Source of the DNA: Streptomyces cadmiisoli
Lineage (GTDB): Bacteria > Actinomycetota > Actinomycetes > Streptomycetales > Streptomycetaceae
Assembly (NCBI RefSeq): GCF_003261055.1
Contig: NZ_CP030073.1
Coordinates: 6,262,001-6,326,000 of the forward strand
Length of the DNA stretch: 64,000 nt
Reading direction: 5' to 3'
Under the pieces are notes generated by a model, which was not told where the DNA came from, ran no database searches, and was given only the letters and a program-made list of their open reading frames with translations. The position numbers and the translations under genes were made by a program. Shown one piece after another: positions 8,834 through 16,794 of the stretch (position 1 is the stretch's first letter; the number at the start of each line of letters is the position of its first letter).

Positions 8834-10018
8834 CTACGTGGTGACCATCTCGCCCGTGTCCACCGGCGCCGTCGCCCGCGCCGCGCGCTCGGCGTCGCCG
8901 GCCACCTCGTCGGCGGTCAGGACGTAGCCGGTCTCCGGGTCGGAGGTGGAGCGGGCGAAGACCACGCCGAACACCTTGCCGCCGGTGGTCAGCAGCGGGC
9001 CGCCGGAGTTGCCGGGGCGGACCGTGGAGCGGATCGAGTAGATCTCGCGGGTGACGCCGCCGTCGTTGTAGATGTTCTGGCCGGCCGCCCGCAGCCGGTT
9101 CGCCACGGTCGCGGCCTGCAGATCCAGACCGCCGTCCTGCGGATACCCGGCCACCACGGCCGCCTCGCCGCGGTCGGCGTCGTCGACGAACTCCAGCACC
9201 GGCGCCCGCAGACCGGGCACGTACAGCACCGCCACGTCCCGGTCGGAGTCGAACAGCACCACCCGCGCCGGGTACGCCCGGCCCACCCCGCCGACCCGCA
9301 CGGTGGGCTCGTCGATGCCCGCCACCACGTGGGCGTTGGTCATCACGCGCTCCGCCGTGTACACGAACCCGCTGCCCTCGCGGCCCTGGTTGCCGGCGAC
9401 GCCCTCCACCTTCACCGTGCTCCGCTCTGCGGCGTTCGTGGCGCGCGCCGTGACGTTGTCACCGGACGGCCGGGCCACCTCGGCGGTCGACTCGTTCTCG
9501 AACGGGTTGAAGACCTGCGGGAACCCGGCCTCGGTCAGCGCCGACGTGGCCCGGGAGAACCAGGCGGGCGTGGTCTCCGGCATCACCGCCTGCACCGAGC
9601 CGAGCAGCCGCGAGTCCCGGATCGCCGCGGTCAGCAGCGGCGACGAGGACGCCGCCAGGACGCTCGCGGCCACCCACGCCACGATCAGCACGGCGACCGA
9701 GTTGGCCGTGGCCCCGCCCACCCCGTCGGCCACCCTCAGCGGCCCGCGGTCCAGCTCCCGCCGCAGCCGGAGCGCCGGCCGCCCGGCCAGCTCGTGCCCC
9801 ACGGCCGCCGGCACCAGCACCGTGAACACCGCGGTGACCGTCGCCGTCGTCGTCCCCGGGGTGACCAGATCCATCACCCACGGCAGGATCCACACACCGA
9901 CGACCGCGCCGCCGACGAACCCGGCGAGCGAGACGCAGCCGGCCACCAGCCCGCGCCGGTAACCGGAACCGGCGTAGACGAGGATCACCAGCACCAGCAT
10001 GATGTCGAGCAGGTCCAC
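8834..10018 (-). CDS. MarP-like membrane-anchored periplasmic serine protease (CvpA domain + trypsin domain)
   Basis: 394 residues from the GTG at 10018 (GGAGAAAGG upstream), matching the length of mycobacterial MarP. Residues 1-125 hold four membrane segments of the CvpA/colicin-V-production type. Residues about 195-390 are a chymotrypsin-fold protease with His230 (TNAHVV), Asp261 (SDRDVAVL) and Ser338 (RPGNSGGP). In Mycobacterium MarP is required for acid and oxidative stress resistance and activates a peptidoglycan hydrolase. Here the gene is divergent from a peptidoglycan amidase, which supports a similar cell-wall role. Confidence 0.9.
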   Translation of the reverse strand: MDLLDIMLVLVILVYAGSGYRRGLVAGCVSLAGFVGGAVVGVWILPWVMDLVTPGTTTATVTAVFTVLVPAAVGHELAGRPALRLRRELDRGPLRVADGVGGATANSVAVLIVAWVAASVLAASSSPLLTAAIRDSRLLGSVQAVMPETTPAWFSRATSALTEAGFPQVFNPFENESTAEVARPSGDNVTARATNAAERSTVKVEGVAGNQGREGSGFVYTAERVMTNAHVVAGIDEPTVRVGGVGRAYPARVVLFDSDRDVAVLYVPGLRAPVLEFVDDADRGEAAVVAGYPQDGGLDLQAATVANRLRAAGQNIYNDGGVTREIYSIRSTVRPGNSGGPLLTTGGKVFGVVFARSTSDPETGYVLTADEVAGDAERAARATAPVDTGEMVTT

Positions 10019-10220
10019 CTGGCCGCCTTTCTCCAGGACCCGCCGGTACGCGCCGCTGCGCGCCCGGCACGTATGGGTACGCGCCGGACGGGCCCAGTGA
10101 TCAGCCACGCGCCCACGGACCGGGAGGACCGCCGCGGGTGCGTGCACCTCCGAGAACGTCGCGGAGCGGGACGACGGTTCCGCCAGGTGGCACAGCGCAC
10201 ATCGCGGGCGGACCGTATCG

Positions 10221-10235
10221 GACCCACAGTGGGTC
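10221..10235. promoter_or_regulatory. 15-bp perfect palindrome just upstream of the amidase start
   Basis: GACCCAC-A-GTGGGTC lies 1 bp before the ATG at 10237, in the marP-like/amidase divergent region. It may be an operator, or an RNA hairpin occupying the ribosome-binding region, since no ordinary Shine-Dalgarno is visible. Confidence 0.55.
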
Positions 10236-10236
10236 C

Positions 10237-11064
10237 ATGCGTGTCCTCCCCCGTCGACTCCCCAAGTGGCGAGGCCTACGACGCCGCGCCGCGCCCATAC
10301 CCGAGGCTGTCGGGCCCGTGCTGGGCTGTATGCCCGGTCTCGCCGCGATCGTCGTCCTGGCGCTGTGCGCGCAGGGCGTGGAGCGCTCCGTCACGGCCTC
10401 CCGGTCGGCGGACCGTCCGCTCGCGGGCCGTGCCGCCGCCCTGCACACAGCACCCAGACCGCACGTCGTGCCGAGGCCGGTGTGGCTGATGAAGGGCACC
10501 CCGCCCCGCCGCCAGCCGCCGCCCCGCTACGACGACAAGGTCGTCGCCGTGTTCGTGCACCACACGGACTCGCCCAACGGCTACGACTGCGCGGACACGC
10601 CGGAGATCATCCGTCATCTCTACACGGGCCAGACCGGAGCCCGCGCCTGGGACGACATCGGCTACAACTTCCTCGTCGACCGCTGCGGAAAGATCTACGA
10701 GGGCCGCGCGGGCGGTGTGGACCGGGCGGTCACCGGCGCCCACACGCAGGGCTTCAACCACCGCACCGCCGGCATCGCGGCCATCGGAACCTTCACCGCC
10801 GGCGCCCGGGTGCCGCGCGCGATGACGGACTCGATCGCCGCCGTGGCCGCCTGGAAGCTGGGCCTGTCCAACACCGATCCGCGCAGCCGGGTCCGGCTGG
10901 TCTCCAGCCACAGCGGCAGCCGCTGGGCCGCCGGCACCGCCGCCGTCCTGCCCACGCTGGCCGGCCACACCGACGGCTTCATGACCAACTGCCCGGGCGC
11001 CGCGCTGAAGGCGCGCCTGCCGCAGATCAGGGAACTGGCCGCCCGGCTCCAGGGCCGGAGCTGA
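10237..11064 (+). CDS. Secreted peptidoglycan N-acetylmuramoyl-L-alanine amidase (PGRP/Amidase_2 type)
   Basis: A 275-residue protein with a basic N-terminus (MRVLPRRLPKWRGLRRR) and a hydrophobic segment at about 32-47, acting as signal peptide or anchor. The amidase domain has zinc ligands in VFVHHTDSP (first H108/H109), GHTDGFMTNCPG (H244, C252) and the catalytic-site tyrosine in DDIGYNFLVD (Y143). It is expected to cleave the amide between MurNAc and the stem peptide outside the cell. It is divergent from the MarP-like protease. Upstream in-frame starts exist (10138), but they would overlap the protease promoter. Confidence 0.88.
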   Translation: MRVLPRRLPKWRGLRRRAAPIPEAVGPVLGCMPGLAAIVVLALCAQGVERSVTASRSADRPLAGRAAALHTAPRPHVVPRPVWLMKGTPPRRQPPPRYDDKVVAVFVHHTDSPNGYDCADTPEIIRHLYTGQTGARAWDDIGYNFLVDRCGKIYEGRAGGVDRAVTGAHTQGFNHRTAGIAAIGTFTAGARVPRAMTDSIAAVAAWKLGLSNTDPRSRVRLVSSHSGSRWAAGTAAVLPTLAGHTDGFMTNCPGAALKARLPQIRELAARLQGRS

Positions 11065-11093
11065 CGCACCCGGCGGGGCCGCCGCCGTACCGC

Positions 11094-11130
11094 GACCGCT
11101 CCGGGGGCCGCGGCGGCCCCCGGAGCGGTC
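11094..11130. terminator. Strong hairpin between amidase and DUF4240 genes
   Basis: A perfect 17-bp stem (GACCGCTCCGGGGGCCG and its complement) with a 3-nt CGG loop between convergent genes; a likely bidirectional terminator. Confidence 0.85.
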
Positions 11131-11192
11131 CAGGGCGGCCCCCGGGCCGTGCCGGGGAGCCGGATCCCGGACGGGGCCCCGGGGCGGGTCCG

Positions 11193-11711
11193 TCAGTCCT
11201 TGAAACGCTCCCACAGGCGCGGATACCGCTCGGCGAGCACCTGGTCGTTCTCGAAGTCGATCGGCGGGCCCTCCGGCTCCGCCGGGGCGGGCGCGATACC
11301 CAGGTCGGGGGCGACGGTGCCGGTGAGCTGCTCGTAGGCCTCGTCGGCCGCGTAGCCCAGCTCCTCGCCGTCGCCGTCGATCTCCTCGTCGAAGTCGCCG
11401 AGCAGGTCGGCGAGCGAGTCCGGATCGTGCAGGGCGCCCTCGAACACCTCCCGGCCCTGGCCGATCAGCCAGCACCGGAAGAAGTCGAACGCGTCGTCGC
11501 TGGCCCCGTCGAGCAGCACCCAGGCGGCGCCCCACAGGTCCCAGTGGTACGCACGGTTGTAGCGGGCCTCGAAATGACGGGCGAAGTCGAGCACCAGCTC
11601 CGGGTCCATCAGGACGAGCCGGTCCACCAGGAGGTCGGCCTGCTCCTCGGGGTCGCCGCCGGCGGCCTCGCGGGTGGCGTCCACGAGCTCCCAGAACTCC
11701 GTCTCGTCCAT
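11193..11711 (-). CDS. DUF4240 protein
   Basis: A 172-residue acidic soluble protein. MDETEFWELVDATREAAGG, the central HFEARYNRAYHWDLWGAAWVL and the segment FDFFRCWLIGQGREVFEGAL are hallmarks of DUF4240, a widespread family of unknown function sometimes found near toxin-immunity genes. A GTG one codon upstream (11714) is an alternative start. I see no Shine-Dalgarno, so translation may be from a leaderless mRNA. Confidence 0.85.
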   Translation of the reverse strand: MDETEFWELVDATREAAGGDPEEQADLLVDRLVLMDPELVLDFARHFEARYNRAYHWDLWGAAWVLLDGASDDAFDFFRCWLIGQGREVFEGALHDPDSLADLLGDFDEEIDGDGEELGYAADEAYEQLTGTVAPDLGIAPAPAEPEGPPIDFENDQVLAERYPRLWERFKD

Positions 11712-11767
11712 CACGGGTCAAGCATCGGGCCTCGGCGGACCGGGCGCACGCGGAGTGCGGCGGATCG

Positions 11768-12742
11768 TTACCCGGCGTAGAGCCGCGCCGACCGTGCGGC
11801 GTCGGCCGCGAACCGCTCCCGCAGCCCGTCCGGGGACAGCACCTCCACCTCCGCGCCCAGCGCCGTGAGCTGGGTGTGGGCGACCTCCTCGGACTCGACG
11901 GGGAGCGTCAGCGTCACCCAGCCCTCCGCGTCCGGCGTGCCCGCCTCCTGGAGCGCCTCACGGGCGGAGAGCGGGTCCACGGTGTGCGGCAGCCTGCGGA
12001 CGCCCGTCGGGGACAGCCGCACCACGACCTCGGCCCGCAGGATCGACCGCGCGAACTGCTCGGCACGCTCCTCCCAGAAGGAGGGCAGATCGAAGTCCTC
12101 GTCACGGGTGAAGCGCTCCGCCGCGGCCTCGACAGCCGTGAACCGGTCGATCCGGTACACCCGGTGCGTCCCGTGCGGCGCCGCCCGCGCGCACAGGTAC
12201 CAGACCCCCGCCTTGAGCACCAGGCCGTACGGCTCCAGCTCCCGCTCCACCTCGCCCTCGCCCCGGCGGTAGCGGGCGGTGATCCGCCGGTCGTCCCACA
12301 CGGCGTCCGCCACCACCGGCAGCAGCCCTGGGGTCTCCGGCTCCTTGAACCAGTTCGGCGCGTCCAGATGGAACCGCTGCGCGGCCGTCCGGGAGGCGTC
12401 GCGCAGCGACGGCAGCAGCGCCGCCGACACCTTCAGCCGGGCCGCCGACGCGGCGTCCTCCAGCCCCATCTCGCGCAGCGCGCCCGGCACACCGGACAGG
12501 AACAGCGCCTCGGCCTCGCCGCGGTGCAGCCCCGTCAGCCGGGTGCGGTACCCGCCGATCAGCCGGTACCCGCCGGCCCGCCCCCGGTCGGCGTAGACCG
12601 GGACGCCCGCCTCCGACAACGCCTGCGCGTCCCGGGTGACGGTCCGCTCCGACACCTCCAGCTCGCGGGCGAGCTCGGCGGCGGTCATGGTGGGCCTGGA
12701 CTGGAGCAGCAGCACCATTTTGATCAGACGGGCAGCACGCAT
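11768..12742 (-). CDS. YafY-type transcriptional regulator (DeoR-like HTH + WYL domain)
   Basis: 324 residues. An N-terminal winged HTH (MTAAELARELEVSERTVTRD) is followed by a WYL domain at about 140-215 (ITARYRRG...LKAGVWYLCARA...RVYRIDRF) and a C-terminal WCX-type extension. WYL proteins sense small ligands or nucleic acids and usually regulate nearby genes. It is separated from the DUF4240 gene by 56 bp on the same strand, so the two may be co-transcribed. Confidence 0.9.
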   Translation of the reverse strand: MRAARLIKMVLLLQSRPTMTAAELARELEVSERTVTRDAQALSEAGVPVYADRGRAGGYRLIGGYRTRLTGLHRGEAEALFLSGVPGALREMGLEDAASAARLKVSAALLPSLRDASRTAAQRFHLDAPNWFKEPETPGLLPVVADAVWDDRRITARYRRGEGEVERELEPYGLVLKAGVWYLCARAAPHGTHRVYRIDRFTAVEAAAERFTRDEDFDLPSFWEERAEQFARSILRAEVVVRLSPTGVRRLPHTVDPLSAREALQEAGTPDAEGWVTLTLPVESEEVAHTQLTALGAEVEVLSPDGLRERFAADAARSARLYAG

Positions 12743-12812
12743 GGGTTCATGATGCAGCGCGGCGGGGGACCGGCACCCGTCCGGTGCCGGTCCCCCGCCG
12801 CGTGCGGCCGTG

Positions 12813-15515
12813 CTACAGGCCGTAGCGCTCGCGCGCCTCCTTCACGGCCGTCGCCTTGACCTCGCCGCGGCGGGCCAGCTGGGCCAGCGCCGCGACCACG
12901 ATCGACTGCGCGTCGACGCCGAAGTGGCGGCGGGCGGCGTCACGGGTGTCCGACAGACCGAAGCCGTCGGCGCCCAGCGAGGAGTAGTCCTGCTCGACCC
13001 ACTGCGCGATCTGGTCCGGCACCTGGCGCATGTAGTCGGACACCGCGAGCACCGGCCCCTCGGCACCCTGGAGCGCCTGGCGGACGTACGGCACGCGCTC
13101 GTCGCCCCGCAGCAGCGCCGCGTCGGCCTCCAGCGCGTCCCGGCGCAGCTCGCTCCACGACGTCGCCGACCACACGTCGGCGGCGACGCCCCACTCGTCG
13201 GCCAGCAGCCGCTGCGCCTGAAGCGCCCAGTGGATCGCCGTACCGGAGCCCAGCAGCTGCATGCGCGGGGCGTTCGCGACCGGGGTCAGGCCCGCCGACT
13301 CGGCGGTGTTGAAGCGGTACAGACCCTTGACGATGCCCTCGTCGATACCGAGGCCGGCCGGCTTGGCGGGCTGCAGCAGCGGCTCGTTGTAGACCGTCAG
13401 GTAGTAGAAGACGTCCTGGTCCTCGCCCGGCTTGGCCTCGCCGTACATCCGGCGCAGACCCTCGCGCACGATGACCGAGATCTCGTAGGCGAAGGCGGGG
13501 TCGTAGGTCAGCGCGGCCGGGTTGGTCGCGGCGATGACCGGGGAGTGGCCGTCGGCGTGCTGGAGGCCCTCACCGGTCAGCGTGGTGCGGCCGGCCGTCG
13601 CGCCGACGAGGAAGCCGCGGCCGAGCTGGTCGCCGAGCTGCCACATCTGGTCGGCCGTGCGCTGCCAGCCGAACATCGAGTAGAAGATGTAGAAAGGGAT
13701 CATCGGCTCGCCGTGCGTCGCGTACGCGGTGGACGCGGCGATGAAGTCGGCCATCGAACCGGCCTCGGTGATCCCCTCGTTGAGGATCTGGCCGTTCTTG
13801 GCTTCCTTGTAGTACATCAGCTGGTCGCGGTCGACCGGCTCGTACGTCTGGCCCTTGGGCGAGTAGATGCCGAGCGACGGGAACAGCGACTCCATGCCGA
13901 AGGTGCGCGCCTCGTCGGGGACGATCGGCACCCAGCGCCGGCCGGTCTCCTTGTCGCGGACCAGGTCCTTGACCAGGCGGACGAAGGCCATCGTGGTCGC
14001 CAGGTTCTGCGAGCCGGAGCCCTTGTCGAAGGCGGCGAAGGCCTTCTCGGCGGGCGCGGGCAGCGCGGCCACCGGGTGCACGCGGCGGGCCGGTGCCGGA
14101 CCGCCGAGGGCGGCGCGGCGCTCCTGGAGGTAGCGCACCTCGGGGGAGTCGGCGCCCGGGTGGACGTAGGGGACCACGCCGTCGGCGAACAGGCTGTCGG
14201 GGACGGGCAGACCGAGCAGGTCGCGCATCGCCTTGAACTCGTCCACCGACAGCTTCTTCATCTGGTGGTTGGCGTTCTTCGACGCGAAGCCCGTACCGAG
14301 GGTGTGGCCCTTGACCGTCTGGGCCAGGATCACCGTCGGCGCGCCCTTGTGCTCCAGGGCGGCGCGGTAGGCGGCGTACACCTTGCGCGGCTCGTGACCG
14401 CCACGGGAGAAGTGGAAGCAGTCGAGGATCTTGTCGTCGCTCAGCAGCTTCGCCATCTCGGCCAGCGCCGGGTCGGCGCCGAAGAAGTCCTGGCGGATGT
14501 AGGCGGCGTCGCGGGTCTGGTACGTCTGGACCTGCGCGTCCGGTACCTGGCGCAGCCGGCGTACCAGCGCGCCGGTGGCGTCCAGCTGGAACAGCTCGTC
14601 CCAGGCGGAGCCCCACAGCGTCTTGACGACGTTCCAGCCGGCACCGCGGAACTGGGCCTCCAGCTCCTGCACGATCTTGAAGTTGGCGCGGACCGGGCCG
14701 TCGAGGCGCTGGAGGTTGCAGTTGATGACGAAGGTGAGGTTGTCCAGTTCCTCACGGGCGGCCAGCGCGAGCGCGGCCGTCGACTCCGGCTCGTCCATCT
14801 CGCCGTCGCCGAGGAAGGCCCAGACGTGCGAGGCGGAGACGTCCTTGACACCGCGGTTGGTCAGGTAGCGGTTGAAGCGCGCCTGGTAGATCGCGGAGAG
14901 CGGGCCGAGGCCCATCGACACCGTGGGGAACTCCCACAGCCAGGGCAGCCGGCGCGGGTGCGGGTACGACGGCAGGCCGTTGCCCGCGGCCTCGCGGCGG
15001 AAGTTGTCGAGGTGGTGCTCGTTCAGCCGGCCGTCGAGGAAGGCGCGGGCGTAGATGCCGGGGGCGGCGTGGCCCTGGATGTAGAGCTGGTCGCCCGAGC
15101 CGTCGCCCTCCTTGCCCTTGAAGAAGTGGTTGAAGCCGGTCTCGTAGAGCCAGGCGGCGGAGGCGAAGGTGGCGATGTGGCCGCCGACGCCGTACTTGCT
15201 GCCGCGGGTCACCATGGCGGCCGCGTTCCAGCGGTTCCAGGCGGTGATCCGCGCTTCCATCTCCTCGTCACCGGGCACGGACGGCTCGGCGGGGGTGGGG
15301 ATGGAGTTGACGTAGTCGGTCTCCAGGAGCTTCGGCAGCGCGATGCCGTTGCCCTCGGCCCGTTCCAGCGTGCGGCGCATCAGGTAGGCCGCGCGGTGCG
15401 GCCCGGCCGCCTCGGCGACGGCGTCCAGCGAGGCCCGCCATTCGGCGGTCTCCTCCGGATCGCGGTCGGGGAGCTGGTCGAGCTCGCTCGGCTGGATGGC
15501 CTTGGGGTCGGTCAT
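12813..15515 (-). CDS. aceE: Pyruvate dehydrogenase E1 component, homodimeric type
   Basis: E1 decarboxylates pyruvate with thiamine diphosphate and acetylates the E2 lipoyl group. The single 900-residue chain, starting MTDPKAIQPSELDQL with GGAAGGCGG upstream, is the AceE-type E1. The ThDP motif runs from GDGEMDEPES (about residue 230) to the Asn-containing NCNLQ. The C-terminal half carries LTGEGLQHADGHSP and the transketolase-like pyrimidine and C-terminal domains. The upstream region holds a 19-bp palindrome and a GntR gene. E2 and E3 lie just beyond, so PDH is encoded as a cluster. Confidence 0.97.
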   Translation of the reverse strand: MTDPKAIQPSELDQLPDRDPEETAEWRASLDAVAEAAGPHRAAYLMRRTLERAEGNGIALPKLLETDYVNSIPTPAEPSVPGDEEMEARITAWNRWNAAAMVTRGSKYGVGGHIATFASAAWLYETGFNHFFKGKEGDGSGDQLYIQGHAAPGIYARAFLDGRLNEHHLDNFRREAAGNGLPSYPHPRRLPWLWEFPTVSMGLGPLSAIYQARFNRYLTNRGVKDVSASHVWAFLGDGEMDEPESTAALALAAREELDNLTFVINCNLQRLDGPVRANFKIVQELEAQFRGAGWNVVKTLWGSAWDELFQLDATGALVRRLRQVPDAQVQTYQTRDAAYIRQDFFGADPALAEMAKLLSDDKILDCFHFSRGGHEPRKVYAAYRAALEHKGAPTVILAQTVKGHTLGTGFASKNANHQMKKLSVDEFKAMRDLLGLPVPDSLFADGVVPYVHPGADSPEVRYLQERRAALGGPAPARRVHPVAALPAPAEKAFAAFDKGSGSQNLATTMAFVRLVKDLVRDKETGRRWVPIVPDEARTFGMESLFPSLGIYSPKGQTYEPVDRDQLMYYKEAKNGQILNEGITEAGSMADFIAASTAYATHGEPMIPFYIFYSMFGWQRTADQMWQLGDQLGRGFLVGATAGRTTLTGEGLQHADGHSPVIAATNPAALTYDPAFAYEISVIVREGLRRMYGEAKPGEDQDVFYYLTVYNEPLLQPAKPAGLGIDEGIVKGLYRFNTAESAGLTPVANAPRMQLLGSGTAIHWALQAQRLLADEWGVAADVWSATSWSELRRDALEADAALLRGDERVPYVRQALQGAEGPVLAVSDYMRQVPDQIAQWVEQDYSSLGADGFGLSDTRDAARRHFGVDAQSIVVAALAQLARRGEVKATAVKEARERYGL

Positions 15516-15851
15516 GTCGCCGCCTTCCTCAGTCGAAGGGGGTGCCCTCATCGGTAAGGGATCGGGGGTGCCCTTGGTCTTTGGCAGGACAGGGCGTGAG
15601 GCTCTGGTGGAAGCCCGTGGGGGACTCTAACTCCTTGATCGATGATCGATCAAAGGGTTGAGAAGCAAAACCTCTTGATCACGAGAAAGTCGGCACGCGG
15701 TGCCTTGCCCGCAGGCACGCGGTGCCGCGTGATCTCGGGGTTTGCGCAGGTGGGGTCGCATGTGAGTGTGGTGTCGCTCTCATGTTCCGGCCTGCCTCGC
15801 GGCGTCGTCTCCGGCCCTCTCCGGCCGTCCCGGCCCGCTGTGCGCCATGCC
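15516..15851. other. aceE promoter region
   Basis: 336 bp without a gene between aceE and the GntR-type regulator. It contains the 19-bp palindrome at 15635-15653 and a related half-site TTGATCA near 15676. I see no other conserved feature. Confidence 0.5.
15635..15653. promoter_or_regulatory. Candidate operator upstream of aceE, TTGATCGAT-G-ATCGATCAA
   Basis: A perfect 19-bp palindrome 120 bp upstream of the aceE start and 199 bp from the end of the gntR gene. Its size and symmetry fit a dimeric FCD/GntR regulator, and the adjacent gene encodes one. The pairing is inferred. Confidence 0.6.
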
Positions 15852-16475
15852 TCACGGCCGGGGCGCGCAGCCCAGCACGTGCGCCTTCACGATCTCCGCG
15901 ATACGGGGGTCGCGGCGCCGGAACGCGGCCACCAGCTCCTCGTGCTCCTCGGCGTACGACTGCTGCACCGTCCCCAGCCAGCGGATCGACAGCGCCGTGA
16001 ACACCTCGATGCCGAGCCCCTCCCAGGTGTGCAGCAGCACCGAGTTGTCGGCCGCCCGCACCAGCTCCCGGTGGAAGGCCACGGTGTGCCGCACCTGGCC
16101 CGTGCCGTCCGCCTTCCGGTCGGCCTCGTACAGCGCGGTGACGTGCGGCTCCAGCGCCGAGCAGTCCTCGGCGAGCTTCGTCGCGGCCAGCTCCGCGGCG
16201 ATGGCCTCCAGGCCGGCCCGGACCGGGTAGCTCTCCTCCAGGTCGGCGGCCGTCAGGTTGCGCACCCGCACGCCCTTGTTCGGCGCCGACTCGATCAGCC
16301 GCAGCGACTCCAGTTCGCGCAGGGCCTCGCGCACCGGGGTCTGGCTGACCTCCAGTTCGGTGGCGATACGCCGCTCCACGATCCGCTCGCCCGGCTGCCA
16401 GCGTCCACTGATGATCCCCTCGAGGATGTGCTCGCGGATCTGTTCGCGCAGCGAGTGGACGACGGGCGCGGTCAT
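15852..16475 (-). CDS. GntR-family transcriptional regulator, FCD subfamily
   Basis: A 207-residue protein. The N-terminal winged HTH has IVERRIATELEVSQTPVREALRELESLRLIE (residues 32-62), the classic GntR signature. The C-terminal all-helical FCD ligand domain has metal-ligand histidines in VRHTVAFHRELVRAADN and EEHEELVAAF. FCD regulators typically respond to organic acids. Its position directly upstream of aceE suggests control of pyruvate dehydrogenase, by analogy with PdhR. Confidence 0.9.
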   Translation of the reverse strand: MTAPVVHSLREQIREHILEGIISGRWQPGERIVERRIATELEVSQTPVREALRELESLRLIESAPNKGVRVRNLTAADLEESYPVRAGLEAIAAELAATKLAEDCSALEPHVTALYEADRKADGTGQVRHTVAFHRELVRAADNSVLLHTWEGLGIEVFTALSIRWLGTVQQSYAEEHEELVAAFRRRDPRIAEIVKAHVLGCAPRP

Positions 16476-16668
16476 GAGAGCTCCTTAGGAAGGGCCCGGC
16501 GGCCCCGGGGGCGTTCGACGTTTAGACAATACGGCCGCCGGCGCGTCCGGGAAGGGCGCTCGGGGGCGCTTTCGCGCAGGTGAGACGAGACTTACACGCC
16601 GTGGGCGGACGGGGGTGCCCAGCAGCTCGGTCCGGCCCGATCGTGCCCGGCCGCGGGTCCGTCGTGGC

Positions 16669-16717
16669 TGGTCGCGCGGTTCCCCGTGCCCCTGGAGTTG
16701 GTGGTCGCGCGGTTCCC
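16669..16717. repeat. Two direct copies of TGGTCGCGCGGTTCCC
   Basis: Identical 16-mers at 16669-16684 and 16702-16717, 33 bp apart, the first followed by CGTGCCCCTGG. The string resembles a family of unannotated short repeats (GTCGCGCAGTTCCCCGCGCCCC-like) that I recall as common between Streptomyces genes. Confidence 0.6.
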
Positions 16718-16742
16718 GGCGCCGTCGGGGGCGCAACGGCGA

Positions 16743-16774
16743 CGCCCCGCCCGGAGAGGATTCCGGGCGGGGCG
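16743..16774. terminator. Terminator of the E2 gene
   Basis: A 13-bp perfect stem CGCCCCGCCCGGA/TCCGGGCGGGGCG with a 6-nt loop, 20 bp beyond the stop of the minus-strand E2 gene. Confidence 0.75.
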
Positions 16775-16794
16775 CCGTACCGCGACAGGGGAGA

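Larger units (their letters stand above)
16476..16794. other. Intergenic region between E2 and gntR genes
   Basis: 319 bp holding the E2 terminator (16743-16774), two direct repeats (16669-16717) and the gntR promoter. There is no credible gene. Confidence 0.5.

Noticed and set aside
12810..15557. 915-codon plus-strand open frame
   Set aside because: It is exactly antisense to aceE, rich in Arg/Gly/Val/Leu without motifs; a typical high-GC mirror ORF.
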